Positions 9,628 to 18,995 of a stretch of DNA of 64,000 nucleotides are shown one piece after another (within the stretch, counting starts at the first letter, position 1; every line of letters starts with the position of its first letter). The DNA is taken from positions 248,001 to 312,000 of the forward strand of contig NZ_JACZZA010000008.1 of NCBI RefSeq assembly GCF_014863405.1, given 5' to 3'. A model generated the notes under the pieces. It was not told the origin of the DNA. It did not search any database and saw only the letters and a list, made by a program, of their open reading frames with translations. Both the position numbers and the translations under genes were made by a program. This DNA is from Dyella acidiphila (GTDB lineage Bacteria; Pseudomonadota; Gammaproteobacteria; Xanthomonadales; Rhodanobacteraceae).

Positions 9628-10968
9628 TTAGTACCCGCTGCTTAGGGGCACGGTGTTGGCGCGGATGATGGCTTCGGCGTGCTGGTCCGCTTCGTTGACT
9701 TCGCGTTCGTAGACATCCGTGCTCATCAACGGCTTATGACGTACTTGGCTCGACAACATCTGGCCGTTGCGCTGGTGGGTGTCGACATTCACGTAGGCGG
9801 AAAGCCCTACCCACAAAGTATGTTTCTGCAATTCGTTCGGATCGAGCGAGATGCGCACCGGTAATCGCTGCACCACCTTGATCCAGTTGCCGGTGGCGTT
9901 TTCCGGCGGCAGCAGCGAGAACGCCGCGCCGGTACCGGCATTGAAGCCGACCACTTTGCCGTGATACGTCACGTGCGAATAGATATCGGTGGTGATGCTG
10001 ACCGGCTGGCCGATGCGGATGTTCTGCAGCTGGGTTTCCTTGAAGTTGGCATCCACCCACATGGTGGATAGCGGCACGATGGTCAGCAGATCCTGACCGG
10101 GCTGCACGCGTTGTCCGACCTGTACCTGGCGGCGTGCGGCGTAACCATCGACCGGGGACACGATGGCGTCGCGGTTGTTGTTGATCCAGGCATTGCGGAA
10201 CTGCGCGCGGGCCTGGATCACAGCGGGGAAGGTGCGTACATCGGTGCCATCGACCTGCGCATGCGCGGCGGCAGCCTGGCGTTCGGCCTGTTGTAATGCG
10301 GCCAGGCCGGCACGCATCTGCCGCTGCGCGTTGAAGGCTTCTTCGCGCGCCACGGCATGCACATCCACCAGCGGAAAGCGCCGGTTGTATTCATCGCGCT
10401 GCGTTTCATATTGCGCGCGCCGCTGCGCCACGGCTGCATCGGCTTCGGCAGCCTGCTGGAGGCTTTGTTGGGCATTGCGTACTGCCTGGGCCAACTGCCC
10501 CTCGGCATTCATCAGCGTGACCTGCGCGTCGGCGGGATCGAGCCGGATCAGCACCTGGCCGGCGCGCACGAACTCGGTCTCTTCCACCGCAATTTCCACC
10601 ACGGTGCCGGGGACGCGCGGTGAGATGGTGACCAGGTCGCCGCGCACATAGGCGTCATCGGTGGTTTCGCGCTGGCTGAAAACAAAGATGTAGAGCAGCA
10701 GCCAGATGAGGGCGGCCAGTACGAAAACCCCGGCGACGATGGACATGACCAGGATGCGCTTGCGCTTCTTCTTGCGGTCGTCCGGCTTCTTCTTGTCGTC
10801 TTTGTCCCGGTCGTTGTCCTTGTTGTCCTGCTCGTCATCCTTCTCACCGGAAGAAGGCTGTTCGTCGTGCTTGTCCTTGTCCTGTTCGTCGCCGTACTTG
10901 TACAGGTATTTGTAGCGGTACCGGTACTCGCCGGCTTGCTCGTCGTCGTGTTCGTGACCGTTGCTCAT
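9628..10968 (-). CDS. HlyD/EmrA-type membrane fusion protein
   Basis: A 446-residue periplasmic adaptor. A single membrane helix (about 72-95) is followed by the family signature TTDDAYVRGD, the lipoyl-like half IAVEETEFVRAGQVLIRLDP, a long alpha-helical hairpin (130-240) and the second half DGYAARRQVQVGQRVQPGQD. It links the MFS pump to the outer-membrane channel. Its start overlaps the stop of the upstream channel gene by four bases (ATGA). Oddity: the 70-residue cytoplasmic N-tail is extremely charged, first YRYRYKYLYKYG, then Asp/Lys/Glu runs, far longer than in EmrA. Confidence 0.92.
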   Translation of the reverse strand: MSNGHEHDDEQAGEYRYRYKYLYKYGDEQDKDKHDEQPSSGEKDDEQDNKDNDRDKDDKKKPDDRKKKRKRILVMSIVAGVFVLAALIWLLLYIFVFSQRETTDDAYVRGDLVTISPRVPGTVVEIAVEETEFVRAGQVLIRLDPADAQVTLMNAEGQLAQAVRNAQQSLQQAAEADAAVAQRRAQYETQRDEYNRRFPLVDVHAVAREEAFNAQRQMRAGLAALQQAERQAAAAHAQVDGTDVRTFPAVIQARAQFRNAWINNNRDAIVSPVDGYAARRQVQVGQRVQPGQDLLTIVPLSTMWVDANFKETQLQNIRIGQPVSITTDIYSHVTYHGKVVGFNAGTGAAFSLLPPENATGNWIKVVQRLPVRISLDPNELQKHTLWVGLSAYVNVDTHQRNGQMLSSQVRHKPLMSTDVYEREVNEADQHAEAIIRANTVPLSSGY

Positions 10969-12461
10969 CGGCTCGCCTGTGACGAAGTGCTGGGAAGGGA
11001 GGGCAGGCTGGTGTCGCGATAGCCGCCGCCCAGTGCGTAGATCAACGCCAGATGCGTCGACATCAACTGGTCAGCGATTTGCAGCTGGCTGTCGCGAACC
11101 TGGTTCAACTGCAGTTGCAGGCCGAGCCAGGTGCGGTCGTCGTCCAGGCCACGCTGACGACGACGATCGGCGCGGTCGTTCTGACGGCCGACATCGGCCA
11201 ACTGCTGGTCCGTTTGCACCTGCACCGCCTGGATCTGTTGCAGCGTCAACACCTGCTCGGCGACGTCGTGCGCCGCCTGCACCACGGTGTGGTTGTAGCT
11301 TGCTACGGCAGTATCGAGCTGCGCCTGGTTGATCTCGACCTGCGCCTTCAGCCGTCCGCCGGAAAAAATCGGCAATGAGAACGACGGGCCGATACTGCCC
11401 AACGCGATGTTTGCATGCGTGCCCGAGCCCAGATTGGGATATAGGCGCAGGAACGCGCCCAATCCCATGAGGCTCACATCCGGATAATAGGCGGCGCGGG
11501 CTTCATCGATGCCCTGGATCGAGGCTTCGATCTCCCAGCGGTTGGCGACGATATCGGGACGCCGTGCCAGCAGGGCGAGGCTCGCATCGGGCGGAATATC
11601 CGCATCGATATGTGGCCATGGCTGCGCTTTCAGCTCACCAAGTTCACGCTCGGAAACACCGATGACAGCAGCAAGCTGAGCCAGGTTCAGCGCGCTTTGT
11701 CCCTCCAGCATCGCCTGGCTGCGGCGCTGATCGGCGAGTTGCGCATCGGCACGGTCCAGTTGCTGCGGGTCATCCAATCCCGCTTTCACACGCACTTGCT
11801 CAAGGCTGAGGAACTGCGACGCCGCGGCCGTCGATGCACGCGCGAGTTGCACACGGGTCTGCATGCTTTGCCAGTCGAAGTACGCCTTGGCAACGCCGTA
11901 GTGCAGCGAATTGGCCGCCATCGCCTGATCGGCGCGCATGGCGTTGGCTTCGCCTGCCGCCTGCGCGATCGCATCTTTCTGCTTGCCCCACAGGTCGAGA
12001 TCCCAGGTTAACAGTGCAGCGGCAAGTCCCGAATTGCTCCAGCTGTGCTTGGGGCTGATGTCGAGATTCTGCAACGGGCCAGGCGCGCCGCTGGGCTGGG
12101 CGTGAATACCAACCTTGCTGTACGCGTGCGTGCTATCCAGCAATCCACGCACCTGCGGATTGAGTTGTGCGTGCTGGGCATCCACCGCGCGTTCGGCGGC
12201 CTCATAACGCGCTTCAGCCTGTTGCAGGTCGGGTGAATGTTGTGTGGCGAGGTCCATCAGGCGGTCGAGTTGCGGATCGTTGTAGCGCTTCCACCACGCT
12301 GGCTGTGGAAGCGCAGCGTTTCCCTGCGGGATGCCAGCAAGTGGTGCGACGTGCCGAAGCGCGAACGACGGCGGCCGGCGCACAGGTGCACAACCGGACG
12401 TCGCTAGCAGCAAGGCCACGATCAGGATGATCCATTCACGGGAATGGCGATCAAACAACAC
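10965..12461 (-). CDS. Outer-membrane efflux lipoprotein (NodT/OprM family)
   Basis: A 498-residue channel protein. The signal sequence ends in the lipobox ATSGC, so it is predicted to be a lipoprotein. Two homologous OEP halves follow, with the typical WWKRYNDPQLDRLMDLA segment early, DLDLWGK before the first hairpin, and the mirrored IQGIDEARAAYYPDVSL segment in the second half. It is the trimeric exit duct of the tripartite exporter and the first gene of the operon, overlapping the adaptor gene by four bases. An imperfect operator-like palindrome lies about 25 bases upstream of its start. Confidence 0.93.
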   Translation of the reverse strand: MLFDRHSREWIILIVALLLATSGCAPVRRPPSFALRHVAPLAGIPQGNAALPQPAWWKRYNDPQLDRLMDLATQHSPDLQQAEARYEAAERAVDAQHAQLNPQVRGLLDSTHAYSKVGIHAQPSGAPGPLQNLDISPKHSWSNSGLAAALLTWDLDLWGKQKDAIAQAAGEANAMRADQAMAANSLHYGVAKAYFDWQSMQTRVQLARASTAAASQFLSLEQVRVKAGLDDPQQLDRADAQLADQRRSQAMLEGQSALNLAQLAAVIGVSERELGELKAQPWPHIDADIPPDASLALLARRPDIVANRWEIEASIQGIDEARAAYYPDVSLMGLGAFLRLYPNLGSGTHANIALGSIGPSFSLPIFSGGRLKAQVEINQAQLDTAVASYNHTVVQAAHDVAEQVLTLQQIQAVQVQTDQQLADVGRQNDRADRRRQRGLDDDRTWLGLQLQLNQVRDSQLQIADQLMSTHLALIYALGGGYRDTSLPSLPSTSSQASR

Positions 12462-12484
12462 CGTGTGATATTTCCGTCATGCGT

Positions 12485-12501
12485 TCGCATATCGAATGCG
12501 A
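12485..12501. promoter_or_regulatory. Inverted repeat upstream of the efflux operon
   Basis: TCGCAT and ATGCGA form 6-base arms around ATCGA, about 25 bases from the start of the efflux operon. It could be an operator for a TetR- or MarR-type repressor encoded elsewhere. A second hairpin, GCGCC-TCAA-GGCGC, sits at 12509-12522. Both are only pattern matches. Confidence 0.3.
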
Positions 12502-12748
12502 TGAAGGGGCGCCTCAAGGCGCTGCGGACGATGCAAGGGAAAACTAACATCGCCTTGTGTTGCCGCCACGTGATGGCGTGATGCAATTTGAGTCGCCATC
12601 ACATCGATGATGTCAGTCCGACGGATTAGAACGTCTTCGCTGCGGCTATTTTATTTTCACTTATCCAGAACTGCCGAGGTTGCAAGGTTTCCGCCATCGT
12701 TCGCCGCGGCTCCCCACGAGCTGTATGCACTGCTATACGGAGCAACTC

Positions 12749-14548
12749 ATGACCGACAAAGTCGGAGACTTCATCCTGGAGCGGCTCACCAGCTGGGGCG
12801 TGAAACGCGTCTTTGGCTATCCGGGCGATGGCATCAATGGCCTGATGGGGGCGATGGGGCGCGCAGCTGATCGCTTCGACTACGTTCGCGTCAGGCACGA
12901 AGAAATGGCCGCGTTTATGGCCTGCTCGCATGCGAAATTCACAGGTGAAGTAGGTGTCTGCTTCGCCACCTCGGGACCAGGTGCCATCCATCTACTGAAT
13001 GGTCTCTACGATGCCAAAATGGACCATATGCCGGTGATGGCCGTCGTAGGGCAGCAGGCACGTGCGGCGCTAGGTAGCGACTACCAGCAGGAAGTGGATT
13101 TACAAATGCTGTTCCGCGATGTCGCCAGCTACGTAGAAACCATCGTTTCACCCGCGCAGGCCCGTCACGTCATTGACCGGGCCATGCGTATCGCGGCGGC
13201 GGAGCGCACGGTGACCTGCGTGATTATTCCCAACGACGTGCAAGAACTTGATGCTGTGGATAGCCCACCACGCACACATGGGAATGTCTATTCCGGTGTC
13301 GGCTATGCCACGCCGCATCCGGTGCCGACCACCGCCGAGCTCCAGCATGCGGCCCAGATTCTCAACGCAGGTAAGCGTCACGCCATCCTGGTCGGCGCCG
13401 GTGCACTGGACGCGACGGAGCAGGTGATCCAACTGGCCGAAAAGCTCAACGCCGGCGTCGCCAAGGCACTCCTAGGCAAGGCGGCGGTACCGGATGATTT
13501 GGCGTATGTCACTGGCTCGATTGGCCTGCTGGGCAGCAAGCCGAGTTGGGACCTGATGAACGAATGCGACACGTTGCTGATGATCGGCACGACGTTTCCC
13601 TACTCGGAATTCCTGCCGGAAGATGGTACGGCGAAGGCCGTGCAGATTGACCGTTCGCCGCGCAATATGTCCATGCGATATGCCACCGAATGCAATCTGG
13701 TCGGCGACAGTGCTCAGGTGCTGGCGCGACTGTTGCCCCTGCTCAAGCAGAACGACAACATCGACTGGCGTGAGAAGGTCGAACACAACGTACGCAAATG
13801 GTGGCGTAAGCTGGAAGCCAAGGCGATGGAGCCCGCCAACCCCATCAACCCGCAGCGGGTATTCTGGGAATTGTCGCCACGCCTGCCTGACAACGTGATT
13901 GTGTGCGGCGACTGTGGCTCGCATACCAACTGGTATGCGCGGGATCTGAAAATGCGCCGGGGCATGAAGGCCTCACTGTCCGGCAAGCTGGCCACCATGG
14001 GCGGCGGCGTGCCGTATGCGATTGCGGCCAAGATGGCCTATCCCGATCGCCCCGTGATTGCCATTGTCGGCGATGGTGCGATGCAGATGAATGGCAATGG
14101 GGAGTTGGTCACCGTCAAGCAATATTGGTCGCGCTGGAGGAACCCGCAGTTCATCGTGATGGTGCTGGTCAATCACGACCTCAACCAGGTGACCTGGGAG
14201 CAGCGCGCGCTGGCCGGCGACCCCAAATTCCCCTCCGCGCAAGACGTGGAAGAGTTTCCGTATGCCAAATACGGAGAGATGCTCGGTTTCAAAGGCATCC
14301 GCGTGACGGATCCCGAGGCGATTGGTGCCGCCTGGGATGAAGCTTTGCGAGCGGACCGACCGGTGGTGATCGAGTTCATCACCGATCCGGACGTCCCTCC
14401 GCTGCCGCCGCACATCACCTGGAGCCAAGCCAAGGCGTACATGACCGCCATGGCGAAGAACGATCCTGACCGCGCGGGCGTAGTAAGGCAAAGCGCGCGG
14501 CAAATATTTGCGGGGCTATTTTCCAGCAGCGACCGGGACTCGGAATGA
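12749..14548 (+). CDS. ThDP-dependent pyruvate oxidase/dehydrogenase (quinone)-like enzyme
   Basis: A 599-residue enzyme of the acetolactate synthase/PoxB superfamily. The N-terminal PYR domain has the catalytic Glu in VRHEEMAAF and GPGAIHLLNGLYDA. The middle nucleotide-type domain has ILVGAGALDA. The C-terminal PP domain carries the ThDP motif GDGAMQMNGNGELVTV with the downstream Asn (NHDLNQVTW). The likely reaction is oxidative decarboxylation of pyruvate or a related 2-oxo acid with transfer to quinone, but acetolactate-type chemistry is not excluded. The ATG at 12749 has GGAG 8 bases upstream; an earlier in-frame ATG at 12680 has no ribosome site. It is followed by a metallothionein-like gene and transketolase, another ThDP enzyme, suggesting linked carbon metabolism. 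Confidence 0.88.
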   Translation: MTDKVGDFILERLTSWGVKRVFGYPGDGINGLMGAMGRAADRFDYVRVRHEEMAAFMACSHAKFTGEVGVCFATSGPGAIHLLNGLYDAKMDHMPVMAVVGQQARAALGSDYQQEVDLQMLFRDVASYVETIVSPAQARHVIDRAMRIAAAERTVTCVIIPNDVQELDAVDSPPRTHGNVYSGVGYATPHPVPTTAELQHAAQILNAGKRHAILVGAGALDATEQVIQLAEKLNAGVAKALLGKAAVPDDLAYVTGSIGLLGSKPSWDLMNECDTLLMIGTTFPYSEFLPEDGTAKAVQIDRSPRNMSMRYATECNLVGDSAQVLARLLPLLKQNDNIDWREKVEHNVRKWWRKLEAKAMEPANPINPQRVFWELSPRLPDNVIVCGDCGSHTNWYARDLKMRRGMKASLSGKLATMGGGVPYAIAAKMAYPDRPVIAIVGDGAMQMNGNGELVTVKQYWSRWRNPQFIVMVLVNHDLNQVTWEQRALAGDPKFPSAQDVEEFPYAKYGEMLGFKGIRVTDPEAIGAAWDEALRADRPVVIEFITDPDVPPLPPHITWSQAKAYMTAMAKNDPDRAGVVRQSARQIFAGLFSSSDRDSE

Positions 14549-14577
14549 GCCGCCCAGGCCACGATGAGGAGAGCACC

Positions 14578-14769
14578 ATGCAAAGTGACCACAAGTGTGC
14601 GTATACGCCCTGCGAATGCATGATCGATAACCAGCAGGAATATTGCAGCGAATCCTGTCGCTACAACGACAACCGGCTCGGTGCGCGCGTGACCGAGGAA
14701 GAATGTGACTGTGGGCATCATGGTTGTTTGGAGGACACGCAGAGCAGCCATGCGGGCTCGGCTCCGTAG
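14578..14769 (+). CDS. Metallothionein-like Cys-rich protein
   Basis: A 63-residue protein with eight Cys arranged C-x5-C-x-C, C-x3-C and C-x-C-x4-C, with two adjacent His in CDCGHHGC. The spacing matches bacterial SmtA-like metallothioneins, so it should bind zinc or copper. The ATG at 14578 is preceded by GAGGAGAG. It lies 29 bases after the ThDP enzyme gene and 45 before transketolase, so it may be in the same transcript. The C-terminal SSHAGSAP tail is probably disordered. Confidence 0.72.
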   Translation: MQSDHKCAYTPCECMIDNQQEYCSESCRYNDNRLGARVTEEECDCGHHGCLEDTQSSHAGSAP

Positions 14770-14814
14770 TTACGCCCCAAAGCGAATCCTTGTTTGCCGG
14801 CTTCCTAAACGCCT

Positions 14815-16878
14815 ATGTCAAATATCGATCAGCAATGCATCGACACCCTTCGCTTTCTCGCCGTCGATATGGTGGAGAAGGCCGATAGCGGCCATCCCGG
14901 CCTGCCGTTGGATGCCGCGCCAATGGCCTATGTCTTGTGGTCGCATTTCCTCAAGCACAATCCGAACCATCCTGAGTGGCCGGACCGGGATCGCTTTGTG
15001 CTGTCGGCCGGCCACGGGTCGGCGCTGCTCTATGCCTTATTGTTCCTGACCGGCTATGACATCACGCTGGATGATCTAAAGCAATTCCGGCAATGGAGAA
15101 GCCGTACCCCAGGGCATCCGGAGCGTGGCCATACACCAGGTGTTGAAACAACCACCGGGCCGCTGGGGCAGGGTTTTGCCAATGCGGTCGGCATGGCGAT
15201 CGCTGAAGCGCATCTGGCCGCGCGCTACAACCGCGATGGCTACAAGATGATCGACCATCACACCTACGTGCTGGCGAGCGATGGTGATCTGATGGAAGGT
15301 GTGGCCTCAGAGGCCGCATCGCTGGCAGGGCATCTGAAGTTGGGCAAGCTGATCTGCTTCTATGACGACAACCAGGTGACATTGGCCGGCAAATCGGATG
15401 TCACCTTTACCGAAAATTGCGCCCAGCGTTTCGAATCGTATGGCTGGCATACCGTCAAGGTTAGAGATGGCAACGACCTGATGGCACTTGAGCAGGCATT
15501 GAAGCAGGCGCGGCGTGAAGTGGCGCGGCCTTCGTTGATCCAAGTCCGCACCCATATCGGATTCGGCTCGCCGTTGCAGGATAGCTACAAGGTCCATGGT
15601 GCGGCCATGGGCAAAGACAATGTGCGCGCCACCAAGGAGAAGCTTGGCTGGCCACTTGAGCCAGATTTCTTCGTGCCGGGCGAGGTTTTCACCTACATGC
15701 GCGAGGCGACAAAGCTCGGCAAGGACCTCGAAGACGAATGGACGCAACGGATGACGGCGTACATGACCGCTTATCCCGACTTGTACCAAGAATTGTATGG
15801 CCGTCTGGTCGGTCAACTGCCCCCGGGTTGGGATGCGGATATCCCGCAGTTCGATGCCGACCCCAAAGGTATGGCGACGCGCGAAGCGTCCGGTAAGATC
15901 ATGAATGCGATCGCGTCGAAGCTACCTGCTTTGGTTGGCGGCTCCGCTGATCTTGATCCTTCCACCAAGACCGCGCTCGAGCATCAAGGTGATTTCGATC
16001 CGCCACCTACAGGGCAACTTGAGCCGCTGGATACGACAGAAACGCAATGGGCGTATACCGGGCGCAATATCCACTTCGGTGTACGCGAACATGCGATGGG
16101 TGCGATAGTCAACGGGATCGCTGCCCATGGCGGCTTCATCCCCTATGGCGCCACCTTCCTGATTTTTTCCGATTACATGCGGCCGCCGATTCGGCTGGCG
16201 GCGTTGATGGGTCTGCATGTGGTGCATGTGTTTACCCACGACAGTATCGCGCTGGGCCAGGATGGTCCGACGCATCAACCGGTGGAACAGTTGCCGGGTC
16301 TGCGTGCCATTCCCAGCCTGCTGGTAATCCGCCCGGCCGATGCCAATGAAACAGCCGTAGCCTGGCGGGTCGCGATCGAAAGCCAGGACCGGCCTGTATT
16401 GCTGGTGTTGACACGGCAGAACGTGCCCACGCTGGACCGGAATGTCTGCGCTTCTGCCGATGGCTTGCGACAGGGCGGCTACATCCTGCGCGATGCGGCG
16501 GATGGAAAGCCTGGGCTGATTCTCATCGCGAGCGGCTCTGAAGTCAGCCTCATCCTTCAAGCCGCTGAACGGCTTAGCGAAGAGGGAATCGCTGTGCGCT
16601 GCGTTTCCATGCCTTGCAGCCGGCTGTTTGATGCGCTTTCCGAAGCGGAGCGCCATAACGTACTGCCGCCAGACGTGACCGCCCGTGTGGCCGTGGAAAT
16701 GGCATCGCCGCAAAGCTGGGAAAAATATGTCGGTGAGCAGGGCGTGGTGGTCGGCATTGATCGCTTCGGCGCTTCGGCCAGCGGTGAGGTCATGATTCGC
16801 GAATACGGATTTACCACCGGCCACATCTGCGCTGCAGCCCGGCGGCTGTGCAACGACCGCGGAATACCTGCTTCTTGA
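14815..16878 (+). CDS. tkt: Transketolase
   Basis: A 687-residue ThDP enzyme that moves two-carbon units between sugar phosphates in the pentose phosphate pathway. The full family layout is present: [10 protein letters not shown] at the N-terminus, [14 protein letters not shown], the ThDP site [20 protein letters not shown], then the PYR domain with [11 protein letters not shown] and the C-terminal transketolase domain ([14 protein letters not shown]). Length is normal. No good ribosome site precedes the ATG at 14815, so translation may be coupled to upstream genes. This may be an accessory copy, because it is linked to the pyruvate-oxidase-like gene rather than to glyceraldehyde-3-phosphate or phosphoglycerate kinase genes (inference). 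Confidence 0.96.
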   Translation: MSNIDQQCIDTLRFLAVDMVEKADSGHPGLPLDAAPMAYVLWSHFLKHNPNHPEWPDRDRFVLSAGHGSALLYALLFLTGYDITLDDLKQFRQWRSRTPGHPERGHTPGVETTTGPLGQGFANAVGMAIAEAHLAARYNRDGYKMIDHHTYVLASDGDLMEGVASEAASLAGHLKLGKLICFYDDNQVTLAGKSDVTFTENCAQRFESYGWHTVKVRDGNDLMALEQALKQARREVARPSLIQVRTHIGFGSPLQDSYKVHGAAMGKDNVRATKEKLGWPLEPDFFVPGEVFTYMREATKLGKDLEDEWTQRMTAYMTAYPDLYQELYGRLVGQLPPGWDADIPQFDADPKGMATREASGKIMNAIASKLPALVGGSADLDPSTKTALEHQGDFDPPPTGQLEPLDTTETQWAYTGRNIHFGVREHAMGAIVNGIAAHGGFIPYGATFLIFSDYMRPPIRLAALMGLHVVHVFTHDSIALGQDGPTHQPVEQLPGLRAIPSLLVIRPADANETAVAWRVAIESQDRPVLLVLTRQNVPTLDRNVCASADGLRQGGYILRDAADGKPGLILIASGSEVSLILQAAERLSEEGIAVRCVSMPCSRLFDALSEAERHNVLPPDVTARVAVEMASPQSWEKYVGEQGVVVGIDRFGASASGEVMIREYGFTTGHICAAARRLCNDRGIPAS

Positions 16879-16898
16879 CGCCTGAACGAGGTACGTCC

Positions 16899-17321
16899 AT
16901 GGCTGACCCCGAAAGCGACATCGGCATCCTTACCACCTTGATCGATGCCACCACCGTTAGCGCTGACGCGTATCAGGGGGCAGCTGCGTATTTGGAGGAC
17001 GAGGATCTTCGCAACGTGTTCCTGCAGCGTGCGACCGAACGCAAGATCATCGCCACAAATTTGCTGGAGCAGCTCGACGCGTTGGGTGGAACTCCCGAAG
17101 CCGGTGCGACATCGGTCTCGGCATATCGGGTTTTCAATGATCTTCCCGGCGCTGCGCGCGCCGGCCGCCCTGTGGTTATAGAGGAAGTGAGAAGTGGGGA
17201 AAAACGCCTCCGGGCGTTATATCAAGAAGTGATAGACAATAGTGCTCTATCGGCGCTGTCCTTGCCGGTAGTGCATAACGCCTGCGACTCCTTGCTTGAT
17301 GGCATCGACGGCAGCGGGTAG
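16899..17321 (+). CDS. PA2169-type four-helix-bundle protein (DUF2383)
   Basis: A 140-residue, mostly helical protein. Segments LIDATTVSADAYQGAAAYLEDEDL, broken here as two helices, and GEKRLRALYQEVIDN match the PA2169/DUF2383 ferritin-like family. Function is unknown; a metal-binding or stress role is inferred. The ATG at 16899 has GAGG 8 bases upstream and starts 20 bases after transketolase, so it is probably co-transcribed. It ends the rightward group; the SDR gene converges on it. Confidence 0.8.
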   Translation: MADPESDIGILTTLIDATTVSADAYQGAAAYLEDEDLRNVFLQRATERKIIATNLLEQLDALGGTPEAGATSVSAYRVFNDLPGAARAGRPVVIEEVRSGEKRLRALYQEVIDNSALSALSLPVVHNACDSLLDGIDGSG

Positions 17322-17460
17322 GTCCAGTTTCAGGAAAGGGAATAGCGTTGACCACTGCGAAGAAACAGTGTTGAGAAGTATAGTGTTTGAAGCAAAGGGG
17401 AGTGATGCACGATGGCCCTCCTCTTTGCTTCTCGCAAGGGGCGAGCATGCGCTGCTCCCC

Positions 17461-18360
17461 TCACGGCAACGGATGTCCACCCGTCACCCCAAACACTTCT
17501 GCTGTCACAAAGCTCGACTCCTGAGACGCAAGGAAGACATAAATCGATGCCAGCTCTGCCGGCTGTCCAGGGCGGCCAAGCGGTATATTGCTACCGAATT
17601 CGATTACTTTTTTTTGCGGCTGGCCGCCCGAGGGTTGCAAGGGCGTCCAGATCGGCCCCGGTGCGACCGCATTGACGCGTATACCCTGGCTGGCCAGCTG
17701 CTTCGCCAGGACCTTGGTGAAGCCGACGATGGCGGATTTGGTAGGTGCGTAATCGCCGAGGATAGGTGATTGGTCGTAAGCCTGGATGGAGGCGGTATTG
17801 ATGATGGTGGCCCCCCGCGGCAAATGCGGAATCACAGCCTTGCATAGCCAGAACAACGCATAGACATTGGTCTTGAACGTGGCGTCGAACTGTTCAGTGG
17901 TGATATCCAGCACGCTGTCCTGCCAGGTTTGTTTCCCTGCGACATTTACCAGAATATCGAGACCGTCCATTTCCTTCACCGCCGTCGCGATGAGTTTCTC
18001 GCAGAAAGCTTCTTCCTTGATGTCTCCCGGCATGGCATGCGCACTGACGCCGCTTTCGCGCATGATTTTCAGCACTTCCTGCGCGTCCTCCTCTTCCTCG
18101 TGTAAGTAGTTGATCACGACATCGGCGCCTTCGCGCGCAAAAGCAATTGCCACCGCGCGCCCGATGCCCGAGTCACCGCCGGTGATGAGGGCTTTGCGTC
18201 CTTTCAGTCGCCCAAATCCCACGTAGCTGTCTTCCCCATGATCCGGGCGTGGCTTCATGTCCTTGGCCAAGCCAGGGGCATGCTGAGGCTGTTCTTCGAA
18301 AGGGGGACGTGGATATTGGGTGGTGGGATCGCGCATGCTGTATTGATTGGTGCTGCTCAT
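17461..18360 (-). CDS. SDR oxidoreductase (YhdF/YghA-like, glucose 1-dehydrogenase type)
   Basis: A 299-residue short-chain dehydrogenase. A 45-residue Pro-rich N-terminal extension (PRPPFEEQPQHAPG, MKPRPDHGEDSYVG) precedes the Rossmann motif ITGGDSGIGRAVA; then come NVAGKQ, the catalytic Ser (NTASIQAYD) and Y-x3-K (YAPTKSAIV), and the family end GGHPLP. This layout is typical of the stress-induced YhdF/YghA group, which reduces aldehydes or oxidises sugars with NAD(P). I placed the start at 18360 because GGAGGACACC directly precedes it; an ATG at 18372 lies upstream of that site. It is convergent with the PA2169-type gene. Confidence 0.92.
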   Translation of the reverse strand: MSSTNQYSMRDPTTQYPRPPFEEQPQHAPGLAKDMKPRPDHGEDSYVGFGRLKGRKALITGGDSGIGRAVAIAFAREGADVVINYLHEEEEDAQEVLKIMRESGVSAHAMPGDIKEEAFCEKLIATAVKEMDGLDILVNVAGKQTWQDSVLDITTEQFDATFKTNVYALFWLCKAVIPHLPRGATIINTASIQAYDQSPILGDYAPTKSAIVGFTKVLAKQLASQGIRVNAVAPGPIWTPLQPSGGQPQKKVIEFGSNIPLGRPGQPAELASIYVFLASQESSFVTAEVFGVTGGHPLP

Positions 18361-18540
18361 GGTGTCCTCCATTGCCAGAGCGATAAGACATAACGCGGAG
18401 TTCGTTTACATGAAGTATCCAAAATCGCAAGGCAGTGTTACTGCATGACACCTTTACTTGCTGCATGCGTTTTCTTCAAGCGTGGCCACTCACACTGCTT
18501 TCGTGATGAATCGAGAAGCGTGAAAAAGGAGATGTTCCGC

Positions 18541-18753
18541 ATGAAAATAGTGCTTGAATGCATCACGTTAATCCCGTGCGCGACCATGTTGCTGATAATC
18601 GCTGCCTGTAGTGAAAAGCGCGTGCCGGCGACTAATCCCTCGACTCCGCCGTCAGTATCGCCTTCCTCCAGTCGTGCGCCACAGCCCACGCAGAGCGTGC
18701 AGTCGCCAGCCAAACAGATAATCCTGCCTACGCCTTCGACATCGGGCTCCTGA
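18541..18753 (+). CDS. Small lipoprotein
   Basis: A 70-residue protein. The N-terminal signal (MKIVLECITLIPCATML) leads to a lipobox LIIAAC with the acylated Cys at about residue 22, then a Ser/Pro/Thr-rich tail. AAGGAG is 9 bases before the ATG at 18541, which is why I prefer it to the in-frame codon at 18445. No conserved domain is recognised. It stands before the frameshifted small gene and the glycine-zipper gene on the same strand. Confidence 0.55.
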   Translation: MKIVLECITLIPCATMLLIIAACSEKRVPATNPSTPPSVSPSSSRAPQPTQSVQSPAKQIILPTPSTSGS

Positions 18754-18757
18754 CTCC

Positions 18758-18995
18758 ATGAATCCCGGTCAGCGCCATCACCCAGAAGAACGCCAGGCAT
18801 ATCTTGAAGACGAGGAAAAACACTGCACGCTGATTGTCACCGGCGAACCCGCCATGCTCAGTCCGGCGCAACCGGTATTGCAAAAAGCGCTGATTGAACG
18901 CGGGCGTGTATTCGCAGCGGTGGCGCCGCTTCATCAACCCTCTTGAGGTCTACACCCTGCGCGTGATTCCGGGCGACCGAGGAGTCTTCCCTTGA
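18758..18995 (+). pseudogene. Small gene with apparent frameshift near 18894-18943
   Basis: The ATG at 18758 opens a frame reading HHPEERQAYLEDEEKHCTLI and ALIERGRV, which stops at 18946. From 18894 the next frame reads QRWRRFINPLEVYTLRVIPG and ends at 18995 in TTGA, overlapping by four bases the TTG start of the next gene. Protein-like text continuing across two frames, together with that overlap, suggests one gene of about 78 codons broken by a single-base indel. No ribosome site is clear and no family is recognised, so it could also be chance. Confidence 0.35.

Noticed and set aside
10965-11250. Suspected frameshift at the C-terminus of the efflux lipoprotein (RADRRRQRGLDDD)
   Set aside because: The segment continues into the expected WLGLQLQLNQVRDSQLQIAD helix and normal end, so the frame is intact.
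17607-17615. Run of T within the SDR gene
   Set aside because: It lies inside conserved coding sequence and has no preceding stem, so it is not a terminator.
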